A stretch of DNA of 64,000 nt from Fagopyrum homotropicum. Lineage: Eukaryota > Streptophyta > Magnoliopsida > Caryophyllales > Polygonaceae. Both the position numbers and the translations under genes were made by a program. Where the stretch lies: NCBI GenBank assembly GCA_033239125.1, contig BSWB01000002.1:49573001-49637000 (forward strand), in the 5' to 3' direction. Below are positions 42,855 to 55,050 of this stretch, piece after piece; within the stretch, counting starts at the first letter, position 1; each line of letters opens with the position of its first letter. The notes under the pieces are model-generated. The model worked only from the letters and a program-made list of their open reading frames with translations. It searched no databases and had not been told where the DNA came from.

Positions 42855-44600
42855 TGATAGCATGAATTATAGTCTATATTTTAGGACCTGTTTAGACGTT
42901 TTATCTTCAATAATCTGCATGTTTGTATGTATATTATGTGATTATATTGTCGTTTCATCTACTTTTGCGGGAATCGAGGTCTACACCAAGTTTCGTTGTA
43001 ATCGTAGGTAAAATGGCACGTTTTACATCAAAATGGAGCAAAAGAAGCTAAGGAGTCATTGGAGCTACATTCAGGAGCTTAAGGAAGAATCCAAGAATCA
43101 TGAAAATGGATTGAAGATTCACTTTGGACCAGATTTGAGAGATTTCACATTCAGTTGTGATTCACCTCGGTCAGCTACAGTACCATCTCGACCGAGGTGA
43201 TCCAGAGGAGCTGACTCGACCGAGGCGAACACCTTGGACGCGGCAAGAGATATATTTTATTTGGCTGAGATCTTTTATTTTTGGAAAGAGGATCTTATAT
43301 TTTTAGGCTGGAGTCCTGGAAGAAGAAGGTAATTTAGCCCATATATTTTACCTATTTTTATGGGAAAAGATCTTTCTAAGATATCTTATCTTTGGGGGGG
43401 AATTTTCCTATAAAAAGGGTCGAATTTTCCACAAATCCGACATCCGCTAACGGCTGGAAAACACCTACTATAGCTGGGAGATTTGAAGAACCTTTTTGAA
43501 GGTTGAAGGAAGATTGAAGGAAGAAAGTTGATAGCTTTTTATAACTTTTGTGAAGGGTTTTGTAAGATTCTCTTAGATTCCCTTCTTTGTTGATTGTCTT
43601 ATTGGATTTTGATCCAAGGAACGCTTGTTTGTTTGATAATTAATTCAGTTATTGAAGCCTTTCTCTTAAGGTTTTCTTGTTCAATTATTCTCTTTCTTCC
43701 CATATATTTGATTATTGCTTTCATGATGATGATTGGCTAATTTCTTTGTGTGATTCTAGGGTGATTGGCTGAAGGTTGTGGGAAAAACAATGATAGAATA
43801 ATCTTAATCACAGTAGGACCCTGAAAGCTCAAGTCTTTATCCTTAACCCTGGAACATCTCGCTCAGTCGATGAACATCTCGGCCGGGGTGGAATTCTTCT
43901 AACCGAGGTGACTTTTCTGATCCGAAACTGAGAGTTAAGTATTAGAGTTTGCCAAATCCTATTCTTATTACACCTTTCCTGGTTCAATGCAAGCTTAGGA
44001 TGAGACTTACCCGGTAATTCTTTTGTTTGTTTACCAAAGATCATAAGTGTAGGTAATAAAGGTTTATCCTTTATTGGGGTTTGAGTGTCCTTTCATCCCA
44101 TCTTTGTGAGTTAGCCTGAGACTTACCCGGTAAAGGTTAATTCTATTCCCTTAGGTGGAGTGTTAGTTTGAGGTTATAGTTCTTTATCGTAATTCCTTGA
44201 GACTTACCCGGTAATAGGAGTTACGGTTTGGGATTAGTGAGTAGTGAGACTTACCCGATGATCTATTCCACTTTAGTAACACCTTCCCTTTGCAAAATCT
44301 CAGCTTTGTCCGCTTATCTTTAGATCTTGAGTTGGAACCACAACTAGATGCTTTAATCCCTAGAATTGCACATTCCTTTAATTGACTTTTTATCATCTTT
44401 GATTGTTTTAATCGCTTTTGTGGTTAGTAGTTGCATTGACAACCTATACCTGCTTTGTTTCACTAAGTCCCTGTGATCGACCCCTGGAATTTCTTGCTTT
44501 TTACTACGATTGACCCGTACAATGCGGGTTCACATCCTTGTTTTAAGCTTACATCTAGGGTTATAAATTTAAAGCTTGCACACACCGTTTGGAGCGAACA
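42855..44600 (+). repeat. 3' LTR of the Athila-like element
   Basis: Starts TGATAGCATG and ends GGAGCGAACA; nearly identical to 33,232-34,978. The GGCTT duplication follows at 44,601-44,605. Confidence 0.92.
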
Positions 44601-44605
44601 GGCTT

Positions 44606-45644
44606 TGAAACTCAATTTCAAGAGCCTTGATTTCTTGCTCCTGCAAAACAAAGTTAGTCACAGTAAAGTTTATATGGTGCGGAATTGAAAAGGTTGACAC
44701 GAGGATATGTTTACGAAGTTCGGCTCTAAATAACCTACTTTCCGTCCCAGGGTATATCCGTAGGATCTAACTATCTATTATCAGCTTCAAAGAGTCCTAG
44801 ATACAAACTAGAAGAAATCCCCTTCTTCTCTCACTTGTAGCCAATGCAACGATCTAGCTCTAACTCTTAACCTAGCTATAATAGCCTAGTTACTTAGCAG
44901 AGTAACACACTCTAGTATAACACTTTTTTGATCTACCAATGGAGCTCTTGTGTTTTCTCTCTCTCTGAGGGGATAAAACTTTTTCGTGAATGTGAGAAAG
45001 AAAAACAATGAATGAAGATGATTAGGTTGCTTGAGGATGCAAAGATGTTTTCCGATGTAAGCTTGCTCCTCTTCCTCGACCATCATATTCATTTATATCT
45101 TCTATGGAAAGATTTTCTAGTCGTTGTAGAGATGACCGTTTGAAGATCAACCTTCTTTTCCATGAAGATCGTAAGGTAGACGTTGCACGTCTTCGGTCCC
45201 TACAAACACGTTGAGTCTTTTACTCCTTGATCTTATCGTCTTCTGTTGGATAAGAGAGAGAAGATATTTTTGCCGTTATTGTTGTTTAGAAAATCTTCTC
45301 GAAATGATTCTCTATCCTTTGGTTGAAATCTTTTTTCGGTTGACAAAGTCTTTGGTGGATGAGATCTTCTTGTTACAGAATCTTCAACGAAGGTCTTCAA
45401 TTTAGTTGAATTCTTGTTCCGTGCACCTTAGATTCCAAGGCCCTTGATCTTCATCCTTTTGAACTTGTTCTTGAATCCAACTTCAAGGCCCTTGACATGT
45501 AGATATACAACCTGCACTGAATTCAAACCAACCAAACATCTAGAAATATAATCAAGTACATTGTTAGAAATCCAACTGCTATTTTTGTGTGAAGTCTTTC
45601 ATCATCAACACCTGTAAACCATTTCAATCAAGGCGGAGTTTTCA
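44606..45644 (-). repeat. Copia 3' LTR, part 2
   Basis: Continues the copia LTR after the gypsy insertion and matches 53,063-54,091. The next bases on plus (ATCTCCCCCTTGATG) are, on minus, the copia polypurine tract AAGGGGGAGAT. Confidence 0.88.
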
Positions 45645-45909
45645 ATCTCCCCCTTGATGGAAGACAACACAAAGTTTCGTACCTGCATTTGTTAGTTTAG
45701 TAATGCATATAATAATCTCAAAACTAAAAATGCAGAATGCAGTATATCGAAAATGTCGGATCATATTTCTCCCCCTTTGTCTTTCAACAAGGGAGAAAAA
45801 GAAGTCAAACCAGGAAGTCTTTATTAAAAAAAACATTACAGACCCAAAAACCAAAAGTATTTCCAAACCAAAAAATATTTTTCAAAAACTCATAAAATGC
45901 CGAGAGGCT

Positions 45910-47489
45910 TCAGTCTTCCTTGTACCATTTGGAGGAACTTCCTTTTCCATAATAATCTCGTAGACACATATCTCTCCATCGATCGTTCACATAAGAAAGA
46001 TCACATTCTTTAAGAGATAGGTCAGTTCCTCGTTGTGTAGACTCTTTTGCATACTTCTTGACAACCCCAAATTCTTCGATTGTCAAGATATCTAGATCTT
46101 CTGGCATTGGCTGTCGGATGGGTTTATCTTTGACAACTTTATAACACTGATCCATAACCTTCTCAATATCCTTATGGGTTTCCTGTCCATCCTTCTCTGA
46201 TATTGGTTTGATACTACTTGCAGCGGTTAAAGTCATAGCACTCACATGAAATAACTAGTTAATCTTCTGATTCAGAATTCCCAGCAGATCTTGAGCTTTA
46301 TCCGTCTGATCAGCATTGACACTCTAAACTCTACAAAGTCAGAAGTTAATGATTTCAACGATTATTCCACAAAATTTAGTCGCTGCTGAGTAGTAAAATT
46401 CCATTTAGGCTGTTCCATTAACACCCACACAGTACTAAAGCCCACTTTAGTCTTTTTGATTCCTATTGTCTCAAAAAAAGTTTCATCTAATCCATCATTG
46501 TAAAGATTCAACACCTCACTAGAATAATCTACTGAAAAATGTGTGAATATTATAGGAAGCAAATTCCCATAAGGTAGGTGACTTGTGCTTGGAGAATTAA
46601 TCACATTCACCATATGAGATAAAATAATTTCAGGTAGATTCACCTTCAACCCATTCAAGGCATTCTAAGTCATCATCAGCACATAATTGGTTAAAATCTC
46701 TTTGTTGCCAACTCTAGGGACAATGCATCTGTCCATAATAAAATAGACTATCCTAGCCTCCAGAGTTAAACAGGTAATGGTTGGAGGTGATAAGGCATTA
46801 GGAAGGAGAAGTTGTTCTTTTGCTAGCCTTAAGGTTCTAGCAGGGTTTGAGTCTTCTGAAGCATCATACAAAGGAATCCCAAAAATATCTGCTATGATTT
46901 CAGGAGTGATGGTGATTTTCTTATCTTTGATAACCGTGTTTAGAATCCATTCCCCTCTCTCACGCCTTGCTGTCAAGTTGACATAGAATAGCCTTGTCAG
47001 TCGAGGATAAGATGATTCCCCTGGATTTAACATGATCCATATTAAGCTCGCTTGGAGCGCTTCAAGCTCTGGCAGAGACGAGCAAGTGAACAGTTCACAG
47101 TGTACCTCCTCACACATGCATTGATGTCGGTCATCATACTCCATGACCCACTTCTTAGCAACTGTCGGGTTGGCAAACCAATTTGATGGAAGCCCAATTC
47201 TGGCAAAAATACCAGCATCGCTTAAAAATCCCGAAGAACTTGAACTTGACCCCGAGTCGGAGCTTGAGTCAGAGTCGGATGACACTTGAACGACCCTCTG
47301 TCGTTTTGGAACTGAGGATGTTGCTTCGTTGACTGAAGATCTCTTGGGAGCCACTGAGAAATTTTGAAAAAACGATGAAGAGGGTTCTGGAAATTTGGAA
47401 GAGTAAAGCACCGTTCTTTCGAAAGCAAAGGGAAGCGGAAGAGAGAAAGAGGGAAGAGAAGAGATATTTAAGGAAAGAAGTCTAATCAA
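45910..47489 (-). pseudogene. Extra 3' ORF of the copia element (putative plant transposon protein family)
   Basis: Three open pieces: 47,489-46,665, 46,658-46,362 (same frame after a TAG) and 46,245-45,910 (shifted). The N-terminal part is serine-rich (SSDSDSSSDSGSSSSSS). The conserved part reads SSYPRLTRLFYVNLTARR, then IKDKKITITPEIIADIFGIPL, TLEARIVYFIMDRCIVPR and GLKVNLPEIILSHMVN with LPYGNLLPIIFTHF. This pattern matches a plant transposon-associated protein family known from many TE-rich loci (named from memory). No transmembrane or signal segment is evident. Function unknown; an envelope-like role is often proposed for this position. Confidence 0.65.
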
Positions 47490-47768
47490 CGTAAGATCAA
47501 AAGATTTTAAAGATCTTGAGTGATAAAAATTGCTTCCATAAATTAATTAACCACTTTTTAAAATCCTTTGAATCAGAAAACAAAACCTTTGAAATCCCTT
47601 TTAAAGAATTAGATAATTCAATATCTAAAAGATATGAATTTCTAATTGATCTGTTTTATTTATGTACCCTTTGAAATATGTTTCAAGGCCCCTTGAATTT
47701 TATTTCAAGGCCCTTGAAAACATCAATTGGGCTGCATGCGTAGGATGATTAAAACTCGTTTACTCCCC

Positions 47769-50700
47769 CTACGTTAATGCTTCCTTGTTCAACATACCAA
47801 GCTCCAATCTAATAAAATTAAATTGTTCCTCAGAAAGAGGCTTGATAAAGATATCTGCAAGCTGCAAGTTAGTTGAGATAAAAGAAATCGAAACATCACC
47901 TTTCTCAACACGATCACGTATGAAGTGATGCCTTACATCAATATGCTTAGTCCTTAAATGCTGCACAAGATTTTTGGTTATAGAAATAGCACTAGTATTA
48001 TCATATTTTATAGGAATACCTCTCAAGTCAAAGCCAAGGTCACAAAGTTGTTGAGCAATCCAAAGAATTTGAGCACAACAAGCTCCTACAACTATGTATT
48101 CAGCTTCGGCTGTGGATAGGGCAATAAAATTTTGCTTCTTGGAGTGCCAACTAATTAGGAATGACCCTAAGAATTGACAACAACCAGAGGTACTTTTTCT
48201 ATTAACCTTATAACCTGCAAAGTCTGCATCTGAATATCCAACAAGATCAAACAAGCTTTGACGTGGATACCATAACCCTAGATCCTTAGTGCCATTGAGA
48301 TACCGAAAAATTCTTTTCACAGCTATCAAGTGTGAAACTTTAGGATCAGCTTGAAATCTAGCACACATGCACACGCTAAACATAATGTCAAGACGACTAG
48401 CAGTTAGATACAATAATGAACTGATCATACCTCGTTACTCCTTCTGTACTACACTTTTGCCATTCTTGTCATGATCTAGCGAAAGTGTTGAACTCATAGG
48501 AGTCTTTGCAACCTTAGATTGATCCATTTTGTACTTTTTAAGCAAGTCTTTAGTATACTTGCTTTGATTGAGAAAAATTCCTTTCTTTGCTTGTGTAACT
48601 TGAAGTCCAAGAAAGAAATTTAACTCTCCCATTAAGCTCATCTCAAATTCCCTGCACATAATATCTGAAAATTCCTTGCAAAGGGAATCATTTGTAGCAC
48701 CGAATAATATATCATCAACATAGATTTGTACTACTAAAATGTCGTTGCCTCTAGTTTTGATAAACAATGTTTTATCAATCAAACCTCTTTTAAAATTGTT
48801 TTCAAGAAGATATTTAGACAATATTTCATACCAAGATCTAGGAGCTTGCTTAAGACCGTAAAGAGCTTTATCTAATTTAAAAACATGATCCGGAAATTCA
48901 TCATTTTCAAAATCAAGAGGTTGAGCAACGTAGACTTCTTCTTCTAAGAAGCCATTTAGAAAAGCACATTTTACATCCATTTGAAAAAGTTTTATGCTCA
49001 TGAAGGATGCAAATGCAAGTTTTAACATACGTATGGCTTCTAACCTGACAACAGGAGCAAAAGTCTCCTCATAATCAATACCTTCTTCTTGGTTATAGCC
49101 TTGTGCTACAAGTCGTGCTTTGTTTCGTATGAATTTGCCACTTTCATCCAATTTGTTTCGAAAGACCCACTTCGTGCCAATAACTGATTGATGCTTTGGT
49201 CTTGAAGTAAGAGTCCATACCTTGTCCCTCTCAAATTCATTTAATTCATTTCGCATGGCAATGATCCAGTTTGGTTCTTGAAGAGCTTGAATGTAGTTCT
49301 TTGGCTCGACAAGTGATACAAAAGCGGAGAAGGCACAAAGATTATTCACTTTAGATCTAGTTTGAACTCCAGCATTTGGATCTGAGATCACATTTTCTTG
49401 TGGATGATATGAGGAGTGTTGAACTTTTCTTCTTTTGACAAATGATGTAGATCCAGAAGGTTGAGCTGAATATGTCTGACTTGATTCAGGTACCGTTTGT
49501 GCATTACCTGTTGTTCCAATCTCAAGGCCTTGAAGTTGGGTTTCAAGCCCTTGAAGTGGAGTTCTGTTATCACAGTTTTCAGTTTCAAGGTCTTGAAGGT
49601 GTGTTTCAAGGTCTTGAGGATTTTCTTTGGTATCTTGAATCTTTTCTTGCATATTCTTGTCTTGACCTTTAGGATCTTCCTTTTCATCCGAAATGTGATC
49701 TTCTCGTTGATTCAAATTTAAATCTGCAAAACTTTCACTCAAAGTACCATCATTGCTGTCATAAAAAATAATATGAATGCTTTCCTCAACAACTTTGGTA
49801 CGTTTGTTATGTACTCAATAAGCTTTGCTATTTGAAGCATATCCAATGAATATAGCTTCGTCACCACGTGCATCAAATTTCCCGAGATTGTCTTTTCCAT
49901 TGTTATGAACAAAACAAGTACACCCAAAAGGTTTGAAGTATGAAATGTTTGGTTTTCTTCCTTTAAAGAGTTCATAAGGAGTCTTTTTCAAAATAGGGCG
50001 AATTAAACATCTATTTAAAATATAATTTGCGGTGTTTACTGCTTCAGCCCAAAAAATTTTTGGCAAATGATTTTCTAAAAGCATTGTCCTAGACATATCC
50101 TCAAGAGTGCGGTTCTTGCGTTCCAAAACTCCATTTTGTTGAGGAGTTCTAGGAGCTGAAAAGTTGTGAGAAATACCATATTTTGCACAAAATAAATCGA
50201 ACTTTAGTTGATCAAATTCTCTACCATGATCGCTTCTTATAGAAACGATTGGTAGGTTTTCAAACTTTGTAACTCCTTACACAATTTTGAAAACTCAAAT
50301 AAAGCTTCAGATTTTTTTCGTAGAAAAGATATCCATGTAAACCGAGAGAAATCATCTACTATAACAAGGATGTATTGTTTTCTTCCGGGAGATTTGACAC
50401 GCATAGGTCCACAAAGATTCATATGTAAAAGTTCAATAGGTCGAGAAGAACTTACAGCTTTCTTAGGTTTGAATGAACCTCTTGTTTGTTTATCTTGTGT
50501 ACATGCTTTACATAGGTCATCAACCTTGAAGTTTAGGTTTGGAAAACCACGTACCAAATCTTTTTTAAGTAGCTTCTGCATGGTGTGCATGCTTACGTGA
50601 CCAAGTCTTCTATGCCAAAGCCTTGGATCATCAGTCAAGGCCTTTAGACATTTTAGCTTTGTTCCTGCAACTTGGTTAGTACTCAAAGAATAAACATTAT

Positions 50701-51076
50701 TACACCTAGGAGCAGTAAGCAATACTTCTCCCGTCTTTATGTCTTGAACTTCACATTTTTCTGAATCAAACATGACTTTATTGCCTTTATCACAAATTTG
50801 AGAAATACTTAGCAGATTATATTTCAAGCCATCAACTAAATAAACATCATCAATAAAGTTGAATGAATCATAGCAAATTTTACCAATGCCAATTATGTCA
50901 CACTTTCCTTTATCACCAAGAGTAATAGTTCCAGATGATTGCTTCTTTAAATCTGAGAATAAAGAACTGTTTCCACTCATGTGTCTTGAGCAACCACTAT
51001 CTAATATCCATTTGTGCTCTTTTACCTTGGTGATATCCTGCAAAACAGCAAACATCAACCTTTCCGGGTCGACCAA
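47769..51076 (-). pseudogene. Copia pol: protease, integrase, reverse transcriptase, RNase H
   Basis: In order on minus: protease with WILDSGCSRHMSG (51,000 region); integrase zinc finger and core with HRRLGHVS, CKACTQDKQ, VIVDDFSRFTW, RSDHGREF and PQQNGVLERKNRT. Reverse transcriptase follows (49,742-48,435) with GTKWVFRNKLDE, QMDVKCAFLNGFL, ALYGLKQAPRSWY and the catalytic YVDDILF, and RNase H with GYSDADFAG, ALSTAEAEYI and TKHIDVRHHFIRD. Frame breaks occur near 51,070, 50,260, 49,810 and 48,430. The catalytic residues I can see are kept, so loss of function comes from the breaks. Confidence 0.88.
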
Positions 51077-52812
51077 ATGACATATTTTGGTTCATACTCA
51101 GGTTCGATCATGTTTGGTGGTCTAGTACCTTTAGGAACCCAGATTTGTTTGACCTGTTTCCTTAAACATAAAGGATAGGTGTATCTGATGATATAAGGAT
51201 CATTTCTTCTATAAGGACATATAGATTTAACATGACCCTTTTTATAACAATAGAAGCAGGTAGGTATATGAATGCTTCCTTTTTCCGTAACAAAAGTGGT
51301 GGTAGGTTTTCTAGGAAAGCTTCTATGATACCCTATATCATTTTTGTTAAGTGAAGATTGTTGTTCACCCATCATTCTTTCCAGATTAGCTTTTGAACGA
51401 GTAAACTTAATGAGTGATGCCTTCTGGTCTTGACAAATTAAAGTTAGATCAACTTTCTCTTTCTCTAGATCGATATAGTTTCGATGTAGAGAAGAGAGGT
51501 TGTTCTTGAGAATCAGGTTTTCTGATTCCAAGCCCTTGATATTGTCATCAAGTTCTTCCTTTTCCGTGTTAAGATTTTCAATCTCCAGAGACATTTTAAT
51601 CAATTGTTTATCTTTTTCATGAAGTTTTTCTTTGAAAGAATTTATCCTTATTCTATGTTCCTTATCACTTAAGATAATATCCTTAAGAAATTGTTTAAGG
51701 TAAATCTCAGGTTGAGACAAAATTGTACTTACCATATTGTCGATATAAAGATTTGAGTTATCTTCATGATCGGCCATAAGACACAAGTTTGTTTGTTCTT
51801 GTTCATCCTCTGATTCATTTTTTGATTCTGAATCACTCCATGAAGCAACCATGGCTTTCTTCTTTCGATCATTCTTTTTGAAGTTGGCCCTCTTCTTTTG
51901 TGGACAATCCTTCACCAAATGATCTGTTTCACCACATTCAAAACAAGTCAATACTTTCGTTTTCTTATTAGAGTTAGAAAACTTACCTCGGGGTTTTGAT
52001 GATCATGCAAATTCTCGGTTTGCAGATTGTTTCTTTATCTTGAGAATTTTTGCTAAACCTTTAGAGATCATGGCGAGAGCATCTTCTTCATTATCATCAT
52101 CACTATTTTCTTCATCAGAAGGTAACTCATTTCTTATGGATTTTAATGCCAAATTCTTAGAGTTGGATGGGAGTTCTCCATCTTCTTCGCCAAGAATCAT
52201 TTCATGTGTGATGAGTTTTCCAAGTAAATCATCAAGAGGAAGAGTAGTAAGGTTTTGAGCTTTTTCAATAGCAGTCATCTTTGGTCCCCACTTGGCTTTA
52301 GGTAAGCTTCTTAGAACCTTTCTCACTTTTTCTTCATTTGTGAAGGTCTTTCCAAGTGAGTCTAGATTGTTCACTATCTTAGTGAATCTAGTGAACATTT
52401 CTTTGACTGGTTCATTTGGATTCATCTTGAATAGCTCGTATTGTCTGAGAAAGATGCTAATCTTTGTTTCCTTGACTTCACTTGTTCCTTCGTAAGTGAC
52501 AACAAGCTTGTCCCATATTTCTTTTGCACTTTTGCATGATGAGATGCGGTTGAATTCATTAGCATCTAATCCACAGTAAAGTAGATTCATTGCCTTGTAA
52601 TTCTTTGACACACTATCCAGGTCAGCCTATGTGAAGTCTGATTCCTTCTTCGAGACTTGGACGCCTTCAACCGTTGTCATTAGAACTTTTGGTCCATCTT
52701 GAATAATGCTCCAAAGCTCCATATCCTGGTCAATCAGGAACATAGGCATAAGTGATCTCCAATGAGTGAAGTTGTTGCCACAGAAGAGTGGTGGTCGAGA
52801 TGAGGATCTTCC
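51055..52812 (-). pseudogene. Copia gag with two zinc knuckles
   Basis: The readable protein starts just after a stop at 52,813 (RPPLFCGNNFTHWRSLM), so the true start codon is lost. The gag core follows: LWSIIQDGPKV, KNYKAMNLLYCGLD, AKEIWDKLVVTYEGT and SLPKAKWGPKMTAI. Nucleocapsid CCHC knuckles are CFECGETDHLVKDC and CFYCYKKGHVKSIC, separated by a long coiled coil rich in E, K and L. In-frame stops lie at 52,629-52,627 (TAG) and 52,005-52,003 (TGA), both at positions where tryptophan is plausible. It overlaps the start of pol in another frame. Confidence 0.85.
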
Positions 52813-52884
52813 TTAAGCAAATCCACCATCACCTACAAGATTCGTGATTAGTCTCACTGATGGTTAAATCAATAAACGTGAGTC

Positions 52885-52900
52885 TAGCTATGATACCAAT
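52885..52900 (-). other. Copia primer-binding site
   Basis: On minus TTGGTATCATAGCTAG follows the LTR. It resembles the initiator tRNA-Met site TGGTATCAGAGC with one change. Confidence 0.75.
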
Positions 52901-54091
52901 TGAAGAACCGATAGGTGATATAAATAATATAGATAATACTCTAGAAGGGGGGGGGGTGAATAGAGTATGAGAACTTTTCGCAAACCAAATCTCAAGGCGT
53001 TGAAACTCCTTTCAAGGGCCTTGATGTCAATATGTGTTACTAGTGAAACTCTGATTTCAAGGGCTTTGAAACTCAAATTCAAGATCCTTGATTTCTTGCT
53101 CCTGCAAAACAAAGTTAGTCACAGTAAAGTTTATATGGTGCGGAATTGAAAAGATTGACACGAGGATATGTTTACGAAGTTCGGCTCTAAATAGCCTACT
53201 CTCCGTCCTAGGGTATATCCGTAGGATCTAACTATCTATTATCAGCTTCAAAGAGTCCTAGATACAAACTAGAAGAAATCCCCTTCTTCTCTCACTTGTA
53301 GCCAATGCTACAATTTAGCTCCAACTCTTAACCTAGCTATAATAGCCTAGTTACTTCGCAGAGTAACACACTCTAGTATAACACTTTTTAGATCTACCAA
53401 TGGAGCTCTTGTGTTTTCTCTCTCTCTGAGGGGATAAAACTTTTTCGTGAATATGAGAAAGAAAAACAACGAATGAAGATGATTAGGTTGCTTGAGGATG
53501 CAAAGATGTTTTCCGATGTAAGCTTGTGTCTCCTCTTCTTCGACCATCATCTTCATTTATATCTTCTATGGAAAGATTCTCTAGCCGTTGTAAAGATGAC
53601 CGTTTGAAGATCAACCTTCTTTTCCATGAAGATCGTAAGGTAGACGTTGCACGTCTTCGGTCCCTACGAACACGTTGAGTCTTTTACTCCTTGATCTTCT
53701 CGTCTTCTGTTGGATAAGAGAGAGAAGATATTTTTGCCGTTATATTTGTTTAGAAAATCTTCTTGAAATGATTCTCTATCCTTCGGTTGACAAAGTCTTT
53801 GGTGGATGAGATCTTCTTGTTATAGAATCTTCAACGAAGATCTTCAATTTATTTGAATTCTTGTTCCGTGCACCTTAGATTCCAAGGCCCTTGATCTTCG
53901 TCCTTTTGAACTTGTTCTTGAATCCAACTTCAACGCCCTTGACATGTAGATATACAACCTGCACTGAATTCAAACCAACCAAACATCTAGAAATATAATC
54001 AAGTATAATGTTAGAAATCCAACTGCTATTTTTGTGTGAAGTCTTCTATCATCAACACCTGTAAACCATTTCAATAAAGGTGGAGTTTTCA
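52901..54091 (-). repeat. Copia 5' LTR
   Basis: 1,191 bp, TGAAGAACCG to GGAGTTTTCA on plus, uninterrupted; the counterpart of 33,069-33,231 plus 44,606-45,644. GTACA follows. Confidence 0.9.
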
Positions 54092-55050
54092 GTACAACAA
54101 GGATAGGATTTGGCAAACTAAAACTCAAATAGGTCGAAATCAGGTTTACGTCTCGCCTAGTTCTTATCGATCTTGACCGAGATGCTCCACGAACTGACCG
54201 AGATGAGGTGCAGTTAGGTTAAGGCTCGAGCTTTCAGGGTCCACTAAAGTAAAGGTTCACTCTTTCATCGTCTATACCACAACTTTCAGCAAATCACCCT
54301 AGAATCGCAAGGTGTTTAGCCAACAATCATCATAATAATAACAATCAAATCTATAATAGAAGAAGCAATAAGAGAACAAGAAAACCTTAACAAAAAAGTC
54401 TCAATAATCAAATAAACAATCAATTGAAACAAGCAGCAAACTGTGTTCCTCAAAGATCGAATCAAAAGACAACAATCAACGTTTCCTAAGAAAATCTTAC
54501 AACTTTTCTTCAAAATCTTCAAACTTCCACTCAAAGCGATCTTCCTTCAATTTCCTTCTAATCTTCCTTCAATTTCCTTCTCTTCCTTGGAATAAATTTT
54601 GTTCCAAAGATAATCCGCTGTCCCAGCACACCTTCCATCTAGAAATTATCTTCAATCTTATAGGAAAATTGTAGGCAAAAAATAAATGATCTCATTCGGT
54701 TGCGGGCCGGCCGTCTCGATCCAGGCCCAATTAGCCATCTCGACCGAGATGCTAATATGGTGAACCGAGATGGTCGAGCTATTACGTGCAAATCTCGATA
54801 ACTGGTCCTATATCTCGTTTCTGTCCAACTTCCATGGTTCCTATGCCTTTCTTGTAGCTCCTTGATGCTCCATAATGCAGCTCCTATGAATCCTTTGACC
54901 CCTTGGCTCCATATCGACCTATAACGTGCCATTTTCCCTACAATTACAATGAAACTAGGTGTAGATCTCGATCCTTGCAAAGGTACACAAAATGACATAA
55001 TCATCGAGAATATATAGCCATGCATGCAAAAACCGCAACCCCATATTCGG
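54092..55050 (-). repeat. Old Athila-like LTR, 5' portion
   Basis: Read on minus and joined to 33,068-32,434, it restores a diverged LTR of the family at 33,232-34,978. Shared strings include AAAATGGCACGTT, TCTAGGGTGATT and GGACCCTGAAAGCT. It carries CTCGACCGAGATG motifs near 54,738. The outer end is put at about 55,050 (GGAGCAACA) by similarity and could be some tens of bases away. No internal region is attached, so it is a solo or truncated LTR. Confidence 0.7.

Larger units (their letters stand above)
33232..44600 (+). mobile_element. Athila-like Ty3/gypsy element lacking RT and RNase H
   Basis: Flanked by GGCTT duplications (33,227-33,231 and 44,601-44,605), with LTRs of 1,747 and 1,746 bp that differ at roughly 30 positions by eye. 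The primer site TGGCGCCGTTGGCGGGGA (34,985) is the tRNA-Asp type used by the Athila/Tat branch. Coding order is gag, protease, integrase and an extra ORF. No reverse transcriptase or RNase H lies between protease and integrase: the protease tail joins the segment that normally precedes integrase (PWYADIVNYL). As it transposed recently, it must have used a helper's polymerase. Confidence 0.9.
33069..54091 (-). mobile_element. Ty1/copia (Sirevirus-like) element, split by a gypsy insertion
   Basis: LTRs with TG...CA ends lie at 52,901-54,091 (5') and 33,069-45,644 (3', interrupted at 33,232-44,605). The GTACA target duplication flanks the whole. Order on minus is tRNA-Met-type primer site (about 52,899), gag, protease, integrase, reverse transcriptase, RNase H, an extra ORF (47,489-45,910), purine tract and 3' LTR. 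Integrase before reverse transcriptase identifies copia. The large gag with two zinc knuckles and the extra 3' ORF suggest the Sirevirus lineage (inference). Several stops and frameshifts make it inactive. Confidence 0.88.
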
